From: Rhizobium sp. CF122
GTDB taxonomy: Bacteria > Pseudomonadota > Alphaproteobacteria > Rhizobiales > Rhizobiaceae
Reading direction: 5' to 3'
DNA: 40,994 nt
Assembly: GCF_000282035.1 (NCBI RefSeq)
Contig: NZ_AKKA01000093.1
Coordinates: 1-40,994, forward strand
In this document: one piece after another, positions 1-7,545 of the stretch
Position numbering within the stretch: position 1 is the first letter of the stretch
Layout: every line of letters begins with the position of its first letter
Notes under the pieces: model-generated
The model's database searches: none
The model's input: only the letters and a program-made list of their open reading frames with translations
Told to the model about the DNA's origin: nothing
Program-made: the position numbers and the translations under genes

Positions 1-1
1 G

Positions 2-193
2 GCGGGGCTGCCCGCCGCCGATGCCCTTCAGGAGCAGAGCATTGCCGCAGACGGGGATCTTGTTGAGGCAGAACGGGCAGCCTTGGTGCGCGCCCTTTCC
101 CGCTCAAGCGGAAATGTGTCTCAGGCTGCCGTTGCACTCGGCATGAGCCGGGCAACGCTGCACAGGAAGATGAAGCGGCTCAATCTGCATTGA
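2..193 (+). CDS. C-terminal end of a sigma54-dependent (AcoR-like) transcriptional activator, partial
   Basis: Only the last 63 codons lie in the window; the gene enters from the left edge and stops with TGA at 191-193. The tail holds a Fis-type helix-turn-helix (SGNVSQAAVALGMSRATLHRKMKRL), the usual DNA-binding C-terminus of bacterial enhancer-binding proteins that activate sigma54 promoters. AcoR-family members are commonly found directly upstream of an aldehyde dehydrogenase plus DUF779 gene, which is the arrangement here. A perfect palindrome at 211-228, just after the stop, is a plausible binding site. The sensory and AAA+ domains are outside the window, so the inducer cannot be judged. 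Confidence 0.8.
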   Translation, partial: AGLPAADALQEQSIAADGDLVEAERAALVRALSRSSGNVSQAAVALGMSRATLHRKMKRLNLH

Positions 194-210
194 CAGCCTT
201 GGCGCTGGCC

Positions 211-228
211 TGTCGCACGGGTGCGACA
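211..228. promoter_or_regulatory. Perfect inverted repeat, probable upstream activating site for the sigma54 activator
   Basis: TGTCGCAC-GG-GTGCGACA is a perfect 8-bp inverted repeat with a 2-bp centre, 18 nt after the activator's stop and about 110 nt before the aldehyde dehydrogenase start. TGTCGCA/TGCGACA-like palindromes are typical enhancer sites of AcoR-type activators (from memory). I could not find a clean GG-N10-GC sigma54 promoter between the palindrome and the gene, so the assignment rests on position and symmetry. Confidence 0.55.
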
Positions 229-335
229 CTGTGCACTGCGGTATTCTCCAGGGTAACTTTCTCCCGTTGCAAAACTCGCGCAGTTTCCTCTCACCGGTTC
301 GCTCCGAACCTGGCCCTTTCAAGGAGGAGGATCAA

Positions 336-1844
336 ATGCTGCATCAGAAGATCGTCGAGTCGCCGTTCAAGACGAGATATGGCAACTTCATCGGCGGAGA
401 ATGGCGCGAGCCGATCGAGGGGCGCTACTTCGACAACATCACGCCCGTTACCGGAGGAAAGCTTTGCGAGGTGGCCCGCTCCAGTGAACTGGATGTCATT
501 GCCGCACTTGATGCTGCACACGCCGCCAGGGAGAAATGGGGCAGGACGTCGGTCGCCGAGCGCTCCAATATTCTGATGAAGATCGCCCAGCGCATGGAGG
601 ATAAGCTAGAGCTCCTCGCGCAAGCCGAAACATGGGACAACGGCAAGCCGATCCGCGAGACGATGGCTGCTGACATCCCTCTGGCGATCGACCATTTCCG
701 CTACTTCGCCTCCTGCATTCGCGCGCAGGAAGGTTCTATCGGCGAGATCGACCACGATACCGTAGCTTATCACTTCCACGAGCCGCTCGGTGTTGTCGGC
801 CAGATCATCCCCTGGAACTTCCCGATCTTGATGGCGGCATGGAAGCTTGCTCCCGCACTGGCCGCCGGCAATTGCGTCGTGATCAAGCCGGCGGAGCAGA
901 CCCCGGCGTCATTGCTGGTCTGGGCTGAACTCGTCGGTGATCTGTTGCCGCCGGGTGTCCTCAATATCGTCAACGGTTTCGGTCTTGAAGCCGGCAAACC
1001 CCTGGCGTCCAGCCCGCGGATCGCCAAGATTGCCTTTACTGGCGAAACGACGACCGGTCGTTTGATCATGCAGTATGCCAGCCAGAACCTCATTCCGGTG
1101 ACGCTTGAACTCGGCGGCAAGTCACCGAACATCTTCTTTGCTGACGTCATGACCGACGATGATGACTTCCTGGACAAGGCGCTGGAGGGCTTCGCCATGT
1201 TTGCGCTGAACCAGGGCGAGGTCTGCACATGCCCCAGCCGTGCACTTATCCAGGAATCGATCTACGACCGGTTCATGGAAAGGGCGGTCAAGCGTGTCGA
1301 AGCCATCAAGCAAGGCAATCCTCTCGACGCGGCAACGATGATTGGCGCTCAGGCATCGAACGAGCAGCTGGAGAAGATCCTCGCCTATCTCGACATCGGC
1401 AAGCAGGAGGGCGCTGAAGTGCTGGCGGGCGGCACGCGCAATGATCTCGGCGGCGAGCTCGCCAACGGCTACTACGTCAAGCCAACGATCTTCAAGGGCC
1501 ACAACAAGATGCGGATCTTCCAGGAAGAGATCTTCGGGCCGGTCGTGTCCGTAGTCACCTTCAAGGATGAAAAGGAAGCGCTCGAGATCGCCAACGACAC
1601 GCTCTACGGTCTCGGCGCCGGCGTCTGGAGCCGCGACGCCAACCGCTGCTACCACTTCGGTCGCGACATCCAGGCCGGTCGTGTATGGACGAATTGTTAC
1701 CATGCCTATCCGGCGCATGCAGCCTTTGGCGGCTACAAGCAGTCGGGCATCGGTCGTGAAACCCACAAGATGATGCTCGACCATTATCAGCAGACGAAAA
1801 ACATGCTCGTGAGCTACAGCCCAAAGGCCCTCGGCTTCTTCTGA
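336..1844 (+). CDS. NAD(P)+-dependent aldehyde dehydrogenase (AldB/AcoD/ExaC type)
   Basis: Oxidises an aldehyde (acetaldehyde or a similar short aldehyde is the usual substrate in this group) to the acid, in the cytoplasm. The 502-aa protein has the whole ALDH fold: PWNFP at 159-163, the general-base glutamate E258 in LELGGKSPN and the nucleophile C297 in NQGEVCTCP. The start at 336 is chosen because AAGGAGGAGG lies just upstream; an open frame further upstream has no Shine-Dalgarno. The closest relatives are the AldB/AcoD-like enzymes controlled by sigma54 activators, matching the activator gene directly upstream and the DUF779 gene directly downstream. The exact substrate cannot be told from sequence. 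Confidence 0.9.
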   Translation: MLHQKIVESPFKTRYGNFIGGEWREPIEGRYFDNITPVTGGKLCEVARSSELDVIAALDAAHAAREKWGRTSVAERSNILMKIAQRMEDKLELLAQAETWDNGKPIRETMAADIPLAIDHFRYFASCIRAQEGSIGEIDHDTVAYHFHEPLGVVGQIIPWNFPILMAAWKLAPALAAGNCVVIKPAEQTPASLLVWAELVGDLLPPGVLNIVNGFGLEAGKPLASSPRIAKIAFTGETTTGRLIMQYASQNLIPVTLELGGKSPNIFFADVMTDDDDFLDKALEGFAMFALNQGEVCTCPSRALIQESIYDRFMERAVKRVEAIKQGNPLDAATMIGAQASNEQLEKILAYLDIGKQEGAEVLAGGTRNDLGGELANGYYVKPTIFKGHNKMRIFQEEIFGPVVSVVTFKDEKEALEIANDTLYGLGAGVWSRDANRCYHFGRDIQAGRVWTNCYHAYPAHAAFGGYKQSGIGRETHKMMLDHYQQTKNMLVSYSPKALGFF

Positions 1845-1873
1845 GAGCGGTCGTTTGTGCGCGATCAACGGTT

Positions 1874-1892
1874 CGCTCCCATAACGGGAGCG
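1874..1892. other. Short intergenic hairpin between aldehyde dehydrogenase and DUF779 gene
   Basis: CGCTCCC-ATAAC-GGGAGCG forms a 7-bp perfect stem 30 nt after the aldehyde dehydrogenase stop. There is no T-run after it, so it is more likely an mRNA-processing or stabilising hairpin within an operon than a terminator. Confidence 0.4.
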
Positions 1893-1914
1893 GGCCGCTT
1901 CAGGAGAGATGGTG

Positions 1915-2274
1915 ATGGAAACAACGAATAATGACCAGCCACGCGTGACCGCAACAGACAGTGCGATCGCACTCATCGAGGAGATCAGGAAAGATCATCC
2001 GGACATACTCTTTCATCAATCCGGCGGCTGTTGCGACGGCTCATCGCCGATGTGCTATCCGGCTGATGATTTCGTTGTCGGCGACCACGACGTCAAGCTC
2101 GGCGAGATCGCAGGCGTCCCTGTCTAAATCAGCGCCAGTCAATTCGAGACCTGGAAGCATACACAACTGATCATCGACGTGGTGCCGGGGCGCGGCGGCA
2201 TGTTCTCGCTCGAAAACGGCCGAGAAAAGCGCTTCCTTACCCGTTCCCGCATGCTTGCGCCGGGACGTGACTAA
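1915..2274 (+). pseudogene. DUF779 family gene interrupted by one in-frame TAA
   Basis: Translation from ATG 1915 (GGAG at 1903-1906, good spacing) gives METTNNDQPRVTATDSAIAL... with the DUF779 signature HQSGGCCDGSSPMCYP, up to GEIAGVPV, where TAA at 2125-2127 stops it. Reading on in the same frame restores the family's C-terminal half (ISASQFETWKHTQLIIDVV, then PGRGGMFSLENGREKRFLTR) to a TAA at 2272-2274. Full length would be about 119 aa, the usual family size, and relatives normally have an aromatic residue at this spot, so a single TAC/TAT-to-TAA change explains the lesion. DUF779 genes almost always follow AldB-type aldehyde dehydrogenases; their role is unknown. It could be a true pseudogene, a sequencing error or a truncated but stable 70-aa product. 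Confidence 0.8.
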
Positions 2275-2382
2275 GAGGGTTGGCGCGACAAGTCGGACGA
2301 GGCAAAAAGCAGCAGACAACGCAAGCCTGCCTGTGCAACGCGGGGCCAGGCGACGGATGTTATAAAAAGTTTGGGTACCGAC

Positions 2383-2411
2383 TTGATATTTGGCGGCCAT
2401 GATGCCATCTA
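2383..2411 (+). promoter_or_regulatory. Possible promoter of the candidate small RNA
   Basis: TTGATA at 2383-2388 and CATCTA at 2406-2411 are spaced by 17 nt and would start a transcript near 2418. The match is moderate. It is reported because a stable terminator lies about 100 nt downstream with no open frame between. Confidence 0.3.
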
Positions 2412-2417
2412 GCGCTC

Positions 2418-2517
2418 ACTACCCGTATCGATAGCCTGCAGACATGTCCTCCGGATGTGTCGCGTTCGCTGTCCGGGACAGAAAAGGCGCTCCCCGAAAG
2501 GGTTGAGCGCCTTTTTC
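2418..2517 (+). ncRNA. Candidate small RNA with an anti-Shine-Dalgarno loop
   Basis: This stretch lacks a coding frame but folds into successive stem-loops: a weak one exposing TCCTCC around 2448-2453, a second made of CTGTC-CGG-GACAG around 2469-2480, and the strong terminator hairpin at 2482-2515. Short rhizobial trans-acting RNAs often have this architecture, with a CCTCC loop that pairs to ribosome-binding sites. I do not recognise it as a named family. It could instead be merely the 3' untranslated tail of the upstream aldehyde dehydrogenase operon. Confidence 0.35.
2482..2517 (+). terminator. Rho-independent terminator
   Basis: AAAAGGCGCTC (2482-2492) pairs with GAGCGCCTTTT (2505-2515); the loop itself contains CCC-GAAA-GGG, and the stem ends in a T-run. 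It ends either the aldehyde dehydrogenase/DUF779 transcript or the candidate small RNA. Confidence 0.85.
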
Positions 2518-2580
2518 TCTTTGACATCTGCTGTTGCTCGCCCGAAACAGCGTATGATGCGGCACGAGGAGAAACTGCAG

Positions 2581-2727
2581 ATGAACGATAACGTCATTCA
2601 ATTCCGACGTCGCAAGCCGCCGCGGCCGCCGCGGCCAGGCCTTCGCAAGCTCGCGATTGCAGTGGCGATTCTTGCGTTGTTCCTAGCGGCATGGGCTTAT
2701 TTTACTTTTTTCAGCGCCCCGGTCTGA
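2581..2727 (+). CDS. 48-aa basic single-pass membrane peptide, unknown function
   Basis: Begins at ATG 2581 behind GAGGAG (2566-2571), giving MNDNVIQFRRRKPPRPPRPG followed by a hydrophobic stretch (LAIAVAILALFLAAWAYFTFF, about residues 24-44) and a short polar end. The N-terminus is rich in Arg and Pro and would face the cytoplasm by the positive-inside rule. Short proteins of this NVIQFRRRK type recur in rhizobial genomes as hypothetical proteins. No function can be assigned. The clear ribosome-binding site and strong contrast between the basic tail and the membrane helix favour a real gene over chance. Confidence 0.65.
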   Translation: MNDNVIQFRRRKPPRPPRPGLRKLAIAVAILALFLAAWAYFTFFSAPV

Positions 2728-2931
2728 CGTCTGTTCCTCCGGCGCAACGGCGTGCGGCTGACCGCGGCAGGTCCGGCGCGTTCTGATAAAGCTCTCCCAT
2801 TCAGACTTTCATCTCCGACAAACCGCGCTACTGTGTGAACGGAACGGCATGCAAAACCCGTTCTGACTGCAGAGTTTCGCCGGAAGTGTCGTAGCATGAG
2901 AAACGTACGTGTCGCGAAATGAGAGATTCCG

Positions 2932-3399
2932 ATGAAAATGCCTGAAATCGACAATGTCGACCGAAAGATTCTCAGACTGCTTCAAAGTGAGGGCAGTCTC
3001 AGCCACGCCGCGTTGGCCGAGCGGGTCGGGGCATCGAGCGCCTCTTGCTGGCGGCGCATCAAGGCGCTAGAGGCAGCTGGCATGCTTGGGCCGACTGTAC
3101 GGCTAGTCAGCCCCGAGGCCGTTGGTCGTGGTCTGACCGTGTTTTGCCAAGTGCGGATGAAGGCACATGATCCGGTCGCGAGAAGTGAGTTCGAGCGCTT
3201 CGTGGAAAGTCACGAGGAGGTGCTCGAATGCTATTCGATGTCGGGCGATTGGGACTATCTGCTGCGGGTCGCCGTCGCCGATGTTCAGGACTATGAACGG
3301 CTGCTTATGCAAGGGATTCTGACACACCACGCAGTATCGACATCCTCGTCGCATTTCGCCTTGAAGCGGGTCAAGTACTCGACGTCGGTGCCGGTGTGA
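2932..3399 (+). CDS. Lrp/AsnC family transcriptional regulator
   Basis: A 155-aa protein with the standard two-part Lrp layout: N-terminal helix-turn-helix (IDNVDRKILRLLQSEGSLSH, then LAERVGASSASCWRRIKALE) and C-terminal RAM/AsnC ligand-binding beta-alpha sandwich (VFCQVRMKAHDPVARSEFERF, HEEVLECYSMSGDWDYLLRV). Such proteins sense amino acids or related metabolites and bend DNA as octamers. It starts at ATG 2932 after GAGAG. No obvious target gene is adjacent on either strand, so its regulon is unknown. It is distinct from the second Lrp gene at 31461-31892. Confidence 0.9.
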   Translation: MKMPEIDNVDRKILRLLQSEGSLSHAALAERVGASSASCWRRIKALEAAGMLGPTVRLVSPEAVGRGLTVFCQVRMKAHDPVARSEFERFVESHEEVLECYSMSGDWDYLLRVAVADVQDYERLLMQGILTHHAVSTSSSHFALKRVKYSTSVPV

Positions 3400-3467
3400 G
3401 CGGCGTATCTTACAAGGTGTCGATGTCTTGCGTTACCTCAGTCGTGTTTCCTCCACTGAAAATCCCC

Positions 3468-3483
3468 GGACCTTGGTCCTAGG
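3468..3483. promoter_or_regulatory. GGACC-TT-GGTCC palindrome upstream of secreted Gly/Asn-rich protein
   Basis: GGACCTTGGTCC (3468-3479) is a perfect palindrome followed by TAGG. It resembles two palindromes at 6240-6254 and 6264-6275 upstream of the second Gly/Asn-rich gene. All three share GACC-N2/3-GGTC. A shared regulator, most simply the response regulator at 4079-4732, would explain the repeat; this is inference. Confidence 0.45.
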
Positions 3484-3599
3484 CTAGCCGGACAAACGTC
3501 CTGCCGCCATCGAGGAAAGGTCTGAAAGTGGCGATTGCGAATTGACCTTCCGGTCGAGCCATGGGCAAATTCCAGGCAGGAATCTTGGAATGCACGGGA

Positions 3600-4085
3600 A
3601 TGACGATACTCGCACGTCGAAAATTTGCTGCGGCCCTGTGCTGCACATCAATCGCGCTATCGCTGGTGGCGATGCCGTACAAGATCGTGGTCTCAGGCGC
3701 CTCGCTTAAGCTTGATCTCCAGACTGCCGAGGCCGCCAAAGGCGGGAACGGCAATGGTGGCGGCAACGGCAATGGAAACGGCGGAGGCAATAGTGGTGGC
3801 GGCAATGGCAATGGCAACGGTGGAGGAAGCAGCAACAGTGGAGGAAATGCCCACGGCAACGGGAATAGCGGTGGCAGATCGAGCAGCGGCACCACAACCG
3901 GCAGTGGCTCGACGACTGATCCCGACGATGAAGACAGCTCAGCGATGGAAGTTCGTCACCGGGATGGCATGAGCGAAGTTATAAGGAATGGCCGTTACAT
4001 CATGAAAGACGCCAGGGGGCGCACGATTGTCAACCGGCGCGCGACCTCAGCGGATGAAACGCGCCTGGAATCCTTTTCTCATTGA
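3600..4085 (+). CDS. Secreted Gly/Asn-rich protein, unknown function
   Basis: From ATG 3600 the product (161 aa) starts with a signal-peptide-like stretch (MTILARRKFAAALCCTSIAL) followed by a long low-complexity tract of GGN/GNG repeats (about residues 47-95) and a conserved-looking charged tail (MEVRHRDGMSEVIRNGRYIM, then KDARGRTIVNRRATS). An upstream ATG at 3561 lacks a ribosome-binding site and would bury the signal peptide, so 3600 is preferred. Its 3' end overlaps the convergent response-regulator gene by 7 nt. It resembles the second Gly/Asn-rich protein at 6465-7199 in the repeat tract only. The repeats suggest a flexible periplasmic or surface region; the function is unknown. Confidence 0.7.
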   Translation: MTILARRKFAAALCCTSIALSLVAMPYKIVVSGASLKLDLQTAEAAKGGNGNGGGNGNGNGGGNSGGGNGNGNGGGSSNSGGNAHGNGNSGGRSSSGTTTGSGSTTDPDDEDSSAMEVRHRDGMSEVIRNGRYIMKDARGRTIVNRRATSADETRLESFSH

Positions 4086-4732
4086 TCCTCGCGCCCGTCG
4101 ATGGCATCTCGCAGTGCCATCGCCGCTTCCGTTCGGTTGGCGACACCAAGCTTGGCCATGATCTGCGTCATGTGATGTTTTATGGTCTTTTCGTGAAGAT
4201 CGAGCTTGCGTGCGACATGCTTGTTGCTCAAACCGGACGCGACGAGTTGCAGGACCTGTTGTTCACGCGGGGTCAGTCCCACAATAGCCGAGGATCGCCT
4301 CGGAGCGGGCGAAGAGCGACTGGAAAGCAGCCGTGCTGATAGCGCCGGGGCGACATAGCTTTCGCCAGCCGCCACGCTACGGATGATTTCGGCAAGTGCC
4401 CTGGAGCCGACGCCCTTCAACACATACCCTTTTGCACCGCTGTTCAATGCAGCCGTAACGTCGTCGCTGGACTCGGAAACCGTGAGCATGACAATCTTCT
4501 GCAAGGGTACTGTTTCCAGAATTGGAGCGATCGCGTTCAAACCGCCGCCAGGCATGGAAATGTCCATAAGCAGGACATCCGGCTGCAGATTCTCAGCCAC
4601 GTTGATCGCATCGTCCTTCGTGCTTCCTTCCGCGACGATTTGAAATCCGTCGATCTCCGAAAGGCTGCGAGTTACCCCCTCCCTGAATAACGGGTGGTCA
4701 TCGATCACCGCGACGCGAATTGCTGTTGTCAT
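4079..4732 (-). CDS. NarL/FixJ-type response regulator
   Basis: A 217-aa regulator with an N-terminal receiver domain (acidic D11/D12 in IDDHPLFREG, phosphoacceptor D57 in VLLMDIS, K106 in YVLKG) and a C-terminal LuxR-type helix-turn-helix (GLTPREQQVLQLVASGLSNK, HEKTIKHHMTQIMAKLG). Its ATG overlaps the stop of the histidine kinase gene by 4 nt (ATGA), so the two are translationally coupled and surely partners. Phosphorylated NarL-type regulators bind short inverted repeats, and the GACC/GGTC palindromes near the two flanking secreted-protein genes are candidate targets. The layout recalls the Sinorhizobium emmABC locus (a small periplasmic protein plus a two-component pair), but I cannot confirm homology. 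Confidence 0.93.
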   Translation of the reverse strand: MTTAIRVAVIDDHPLFREGVTRSLSEIDGFQIVAEGSTKDDAINVAENLQPDVLLMDISMPGGGLNAIAPILETVPLQKIVMLTVSESSDDVTAALNSGAKGYVLKGVGSRALAEIIRSVAAGESYVAPALSARLLSSRSSPAPRRSSAIVGLTPREQQVLQLVASGLSNKHVARKLDLHEKTIKHHMTQIMAKLGVANRTEAAMALRDAIDGREDQ

Positions 4733-6129
4733 GTCTGGGTAATCTCCTCGTTGCTGAGCGACATGCTGACAATGGTGCCTTGTGCGGACGATTGGAGATG
4801 GAAGGTCCCCCCAAGGCTTTCGATCCGCTCTCTGAGACCCGCAAGGCCGAGGCTGGTGGGCCCGACGTCATCGGGATTAAAACCGGAACCGCCGTCAGAA
4901 ACCTCAATGCTGATGCGGTCACCTTCCATGCGATGCACCACGCGTTGTTCTATGCCGCCGCCGTGGCGGTAGCCGTTGTTCAACCCTTCCTGCACGAAGC
5001 GGTAGATACAGATCTTTGCGGAGGGCGAGAGATGCTCAGGCGCTTCTGCTATCGACAAATCAACGCGTGATCCGGTTCGCTGTTCATGCGCACGGACGCC
5101 GCGCTCCAATATCTCTGGCAGGCTCGCTGCCTCGATCTGCGGCAACACGAGGCCGTTGCAGATCGTCCTGATCTCATGCATGGCCTCGTCGAGGCTTGCC
5201 TTGATGGCTGCAATTTCGCGTTCGCGTAATGTCGCGGGCGTCGCAGGATCGACCAGCATATTGCTGTCCAGGCGTAACGAAGCAAATGCGACGAGTTGCG
5301 CCGGTCCGTCGTGAAGGTCGGCGCCAATGCGCCGCAGGTGGCTCTCGTTGAGCGCCGTGGCGCGCCGAGACGCGCGTTGGACGCGCGCCCGCAGCGCCTG
5401 ATTCTGTGACAACAGCGCGGAAAGATCATCAATGCGGCGTCTCAGCGCGCGCCGCTGCTCTTCGATGGTCCTGCTGCCTCTCAAGACGATGGCCGACAGA
5501 ACGATGAAAAAGGCGAGTGTGAACGCCGCGACGGCCATCCAGCTATGCAAACGCGCCTGATTGAGGCTGCGCTGGAAATCGTTGGCTACTTCATAGAATT
5601 CGGAGACGGCGACGACCTGCCCCGACCATGGCTGCAGAACAGGATTGTAGATTTCAAGCAGAGGCTTGTCGCTGGCTCGCTCGGCCTGATCCTCCGGGTC
5701 TTCCAGGCGATCGAATTGGGCGACCATCTTGCCGGAAAAAGCCGTCCTGAGATCGTCGCTTAGTTCGAAGCGCTTTCCTTGCATGCTTTTGTCGTTCGAG
5801 TAGAGAACGGTGCCGTCCGCGCGCCAAAGCCTAAACGACATCAGGCGGTTTCCAAGTGCGCCCTGCCCGAGGGTCTCGTCGAGTGCGCGGGAGACAGTAT
5901 CGTCGAGCTCCTGGCCCGCGAGCATGTCAGGCAGGAGGGGCGCGATCACGCTGTCGACATAGAGGGCGGTCGACGCCGCCGAATTACGGGTGACCGCGTC
6001 CTCGATCAGACTGCTCACGAACGCGCCGACGAAAGCCATCGCCACCAGCGATACGACACCTCCGGTGAGCAGAAACTGCTTGGTAAGCGATTGCGAATTC
6101 CATCGTCTTATGAGTTCACGGGGCCGCAC
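4729..6129 (-). CDS. Membrane sensor histidine kinase (HisKA_3 / NarX-like family)
   Basis: A 466-aa kinase with one membrane helix at about 20-42, a periplasmic sensor region of about 150 residues, a second helix at about 198-217, a coiled stretch (222-262), a HisKA_3 phosphorylation site H273 in DLHDGPAQ, and an HATPase domain (N-box EGLNNGYRHGGG, G1 DGGSGFNPD, G2 SLGLAGLRERIESLGG). It would phosphorylate the coupled response regulator. The start is GTG 6129; no strong ribosome-binding site precedes it, and GAGATATCTC sits directly upstream. The periplasmic domain shows no named sensor motif, so the signal is unknown. It stands divergent from the secreted-protein gene at 6465. Confidence 0.93.
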   Translation of the reverse strand: MRPRELIRRWNSQSLTKQFLLTGGVVSLVAMAFVGAFVSSLIEDAVTRNSAASTALYVDSVIAPLLPDMLAGQELDDTVSRALDETLGQGALGNRLMSFRLWRADGTVLYSNDKSMQGKRFELSDDLRTAFSGKMVAQFDRLEDPEDQAERASDKPLLEIYNPVLQPWSGQVVAVSEFYEVANDFQRSLNQARLHSWMAVAAFTLAFFIVLSAIVLRGSRTIEEQRRALRRRIDDLSALLSQNQALRARVQRASRRATALNESHLRRIGADLHDGPAQLVAFASLRLDSNMLVDPATPATLREREIAAIKASLDEAMHEIRTICNGLVLPQIEAASLPEILERGVRAHEQRTGSRVDLSIAEAPEHLSPSAKICIYRFVQEGLNNGYRHGGGIEQRVVHRMEGDRISIEVSDGGSGFNPDDVGPTSLGLAGLRERIESLGGTFHLQSSAQGTIVSMSLSNEEITQT

Positions 6130-6239
6130 GAGATATCTCGGATCGACCGCCCAGCGGCGGCTCTTCAGTTCATTGAAATTGCAGAATTACCGCCTTCCTC
6201 CGAGGGGTCAAACAATATCGCGTCACAGCGAGTGGTTTT

Positions 6240-6254
6240 CAGACCTTTGGTCTG
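6240..6254. promoter_or_regulatory. CAGACC-TTT-GGTCTG perfect palindrome in divergent promoter region
   Basis: A 15-bp perfect inverted repeat about 110 nt upstream of the kinase start and 210 nt upstream of the secreted-protein gene. It lies in the 335-nt divergent region 6130-6464, together with a second copy at 6264-6275 and a half site GGTCTG near 6292. Confidence 0.5.
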
Positions 6255-6263
6255 TGACGGATC

Positions 6264-6275
6264 AGACCTAGGTCC
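6264..6275. promoter_or_regulatory. AGACC-TA-GGTCC palindrome, second copy
   Basis: A second GACC/GGTC palindrome with a 2-bp centre, 24 nt (just over two helical turns) from the copy at 6240-6254. It is followed by CCTAG as at 3478-3482, so it resembles the site upstream of the other Gly/Asn-rich gene more closely. Confidence 0.45.
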
Positions 6276-6464
6276 TAGATGGCTGAGCAATGGTCTGAGC
6301 GCCGTGGAACTGATGCCGAACGCAAGCTAACGTCGTTGTTGATTTGGAACGCGGGGTGACCGCGCCAGGCCGGAAAGCTGGCTTCGAGCCCGCCCCGCTC
6401 TCCGTCATGCTTTCCGGCCGAAGGAACAACGCATTGCGAAGTGGCATTGAGCCAGGAGGTTAAT

Positions 6465-7199
6465 ATGAGCATTTCCACTATTCTTGGACGCAGCGTTATT
6501 GCGCTAACAATTGCAGTTGCGCCGTTGGCAGGCGCCGCAATGGGCTTGCCCAATATCGCCTATGCGAAGGGCGGTAACGGCAACGGCAATTCCGGAGGTG
6601 GCAGTGGAAACGGGAATGGAGGCGGCAACGGCAGTGGCGGAAGCCATGCCGGCGGCAACTCCAACCACGGAAAATCGAGCGCTGCTGGTACCCATGGAAA
6701 GAGCAAGGATCGCGACAGCAGCCAGCGCCCCACGTTGAGGTCGTTGTTCACGCATGAGAAGAAGTCTGGAGCAGCAACAAAGACCAAGGTCGCGACGACC
6801 AGTGCGAAAGCTCCGAAGTCCGATTTTGCCGGAATGAGTTCGCTGAACAGAAACTACCACGCCTACATGCATTCCAACGATCCGCGAATGGCGGCGGTTT
6901 CGGCCTATGTGATGGCCTACGCCGAGTTCGAGGCCGAGAACGGGCCCGACGCCATTCCTACAGACCCGGCTCTTGGCGACGAAGCGCTGCGCGACGCGCT
7001 TTCGGGCTTCACCAAGGATGGCGTTGTGACGGACGGGGCTCTTGCACGCGCGAAGGACATCTTGGGTGTCGGCCCAGCCGTTGGCAAGATTGATCAGATT
7101 AGAGATACTCTTCCCGTGGAAGAACCTGTGTCCGATCCCGATGCCAGCGAGCCGGTTGAAAACGAGGCGCCAGCGGCCGTGATCGTCGTGCAGCCCTGA
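6465..7199 (+). CDS. Secreted Gly/Asn-rich protein with a conserved-looking C-terminal domain, unknown function
   Basis: Starts at ATG 6465 behind AGGAGG (6454-6459); 244 aa. It has a clear signal peptide ending at AYA-KG (residues 1 to about 32), then a GGNGNG/GGS tract (to about 65), a basic Ser/Thr/Lys linker, and a helical-looking domain with SLNRNYHAYMHSNDPRMAAV followed by SAYVMAYAEFEAENG and an acidic, proline-rich tail. The product should be periplasmic or outer-surface. It is divergent from the histidine kinase, sharing a promoter region with GACC/GGTC palindromes, so it may be a target of, or an accessory to, that two-component system. No catalytic motif is visible. Confidence 0.75.
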   Translation: MSISTILGRSVIALTIAVAPLAGAAMGLPNIAYAKGGNGNGNSGGGSGNGNGGGNGSGGSHAGGNSNHGKSSAAGTHGKSKDRDSSQRPTLRSLFTHEKKSGAATKTKVATTSAKAPKSDFAGMSSLNRNYHAYMHSNDPRMAAVSAYVMAYAEFEAENGPDAIPTDPALGDEALRDALSGFTKDGVVTDGALARAKDILGVGPAVGKIDQIRDTLPVEEPVSDPDASEPVENEAPAAVIVVQP

Positions 7200-7545
7200 G
7201 GATTACGCAATGCAAGGTCATCGCGGGATGCACTCACATGAGGAGCCCCGCGGTGGCCTGTTACCTACGCGCGCCATGAGCCATCCTATTGCCAATTGAG
7301 ACATTTGTGGCCCGATTGCGCCTCCGGTTCATTAGCCAAGTGACGTCGTTTTACGTCGCCACCACCCCGTGTCGTCGCAGTCCGAGGACAACTAGGTCAC
7401 GGTAGCTGCCACCTGCTAGGCTCTTCCAAACTCCCACAATTGCGCTAGGCTCCTCGTCAAGGCGCTGAGGAGCGCTCTGCTGTGCGCCTGCCACAACGCA
7501 GGCGACACCAGGCATCCGCGAAGGGTTTGCCGAATCTCCCGAATC
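7200..7545. other. Non-coding leader region upstream of repABC
   Basis: No convincing gene is seen here. The stretch contains a direct repeat GCTAGGCTC at 7415-7423 and 7444-7452, and a 7-bp stem GCTCCTC/GAGGAGC at 7449-7473. Regions before repA in repABC plasmids commonly hold promoters and Rep-binding sites, but nothing here matches the parS consensus. Confidence 0.4.

Noticed and set aside
229..335. A sigma54 promoter before the aldehyde dehydrogenase
   Set aside because: No GG-N10-GC pair with acceptable flanks was found; TTGCA is present but lacks the -24 element at the right distance.
3738..3890. Short tandem repeats of GGCAAT/GGTGGC type resembling a repeat array
   Set aside because: They are coding repeats for Gly/Asn codons within a secreted protein, not a CRISPR array: no constant spacer length or unique spacers.
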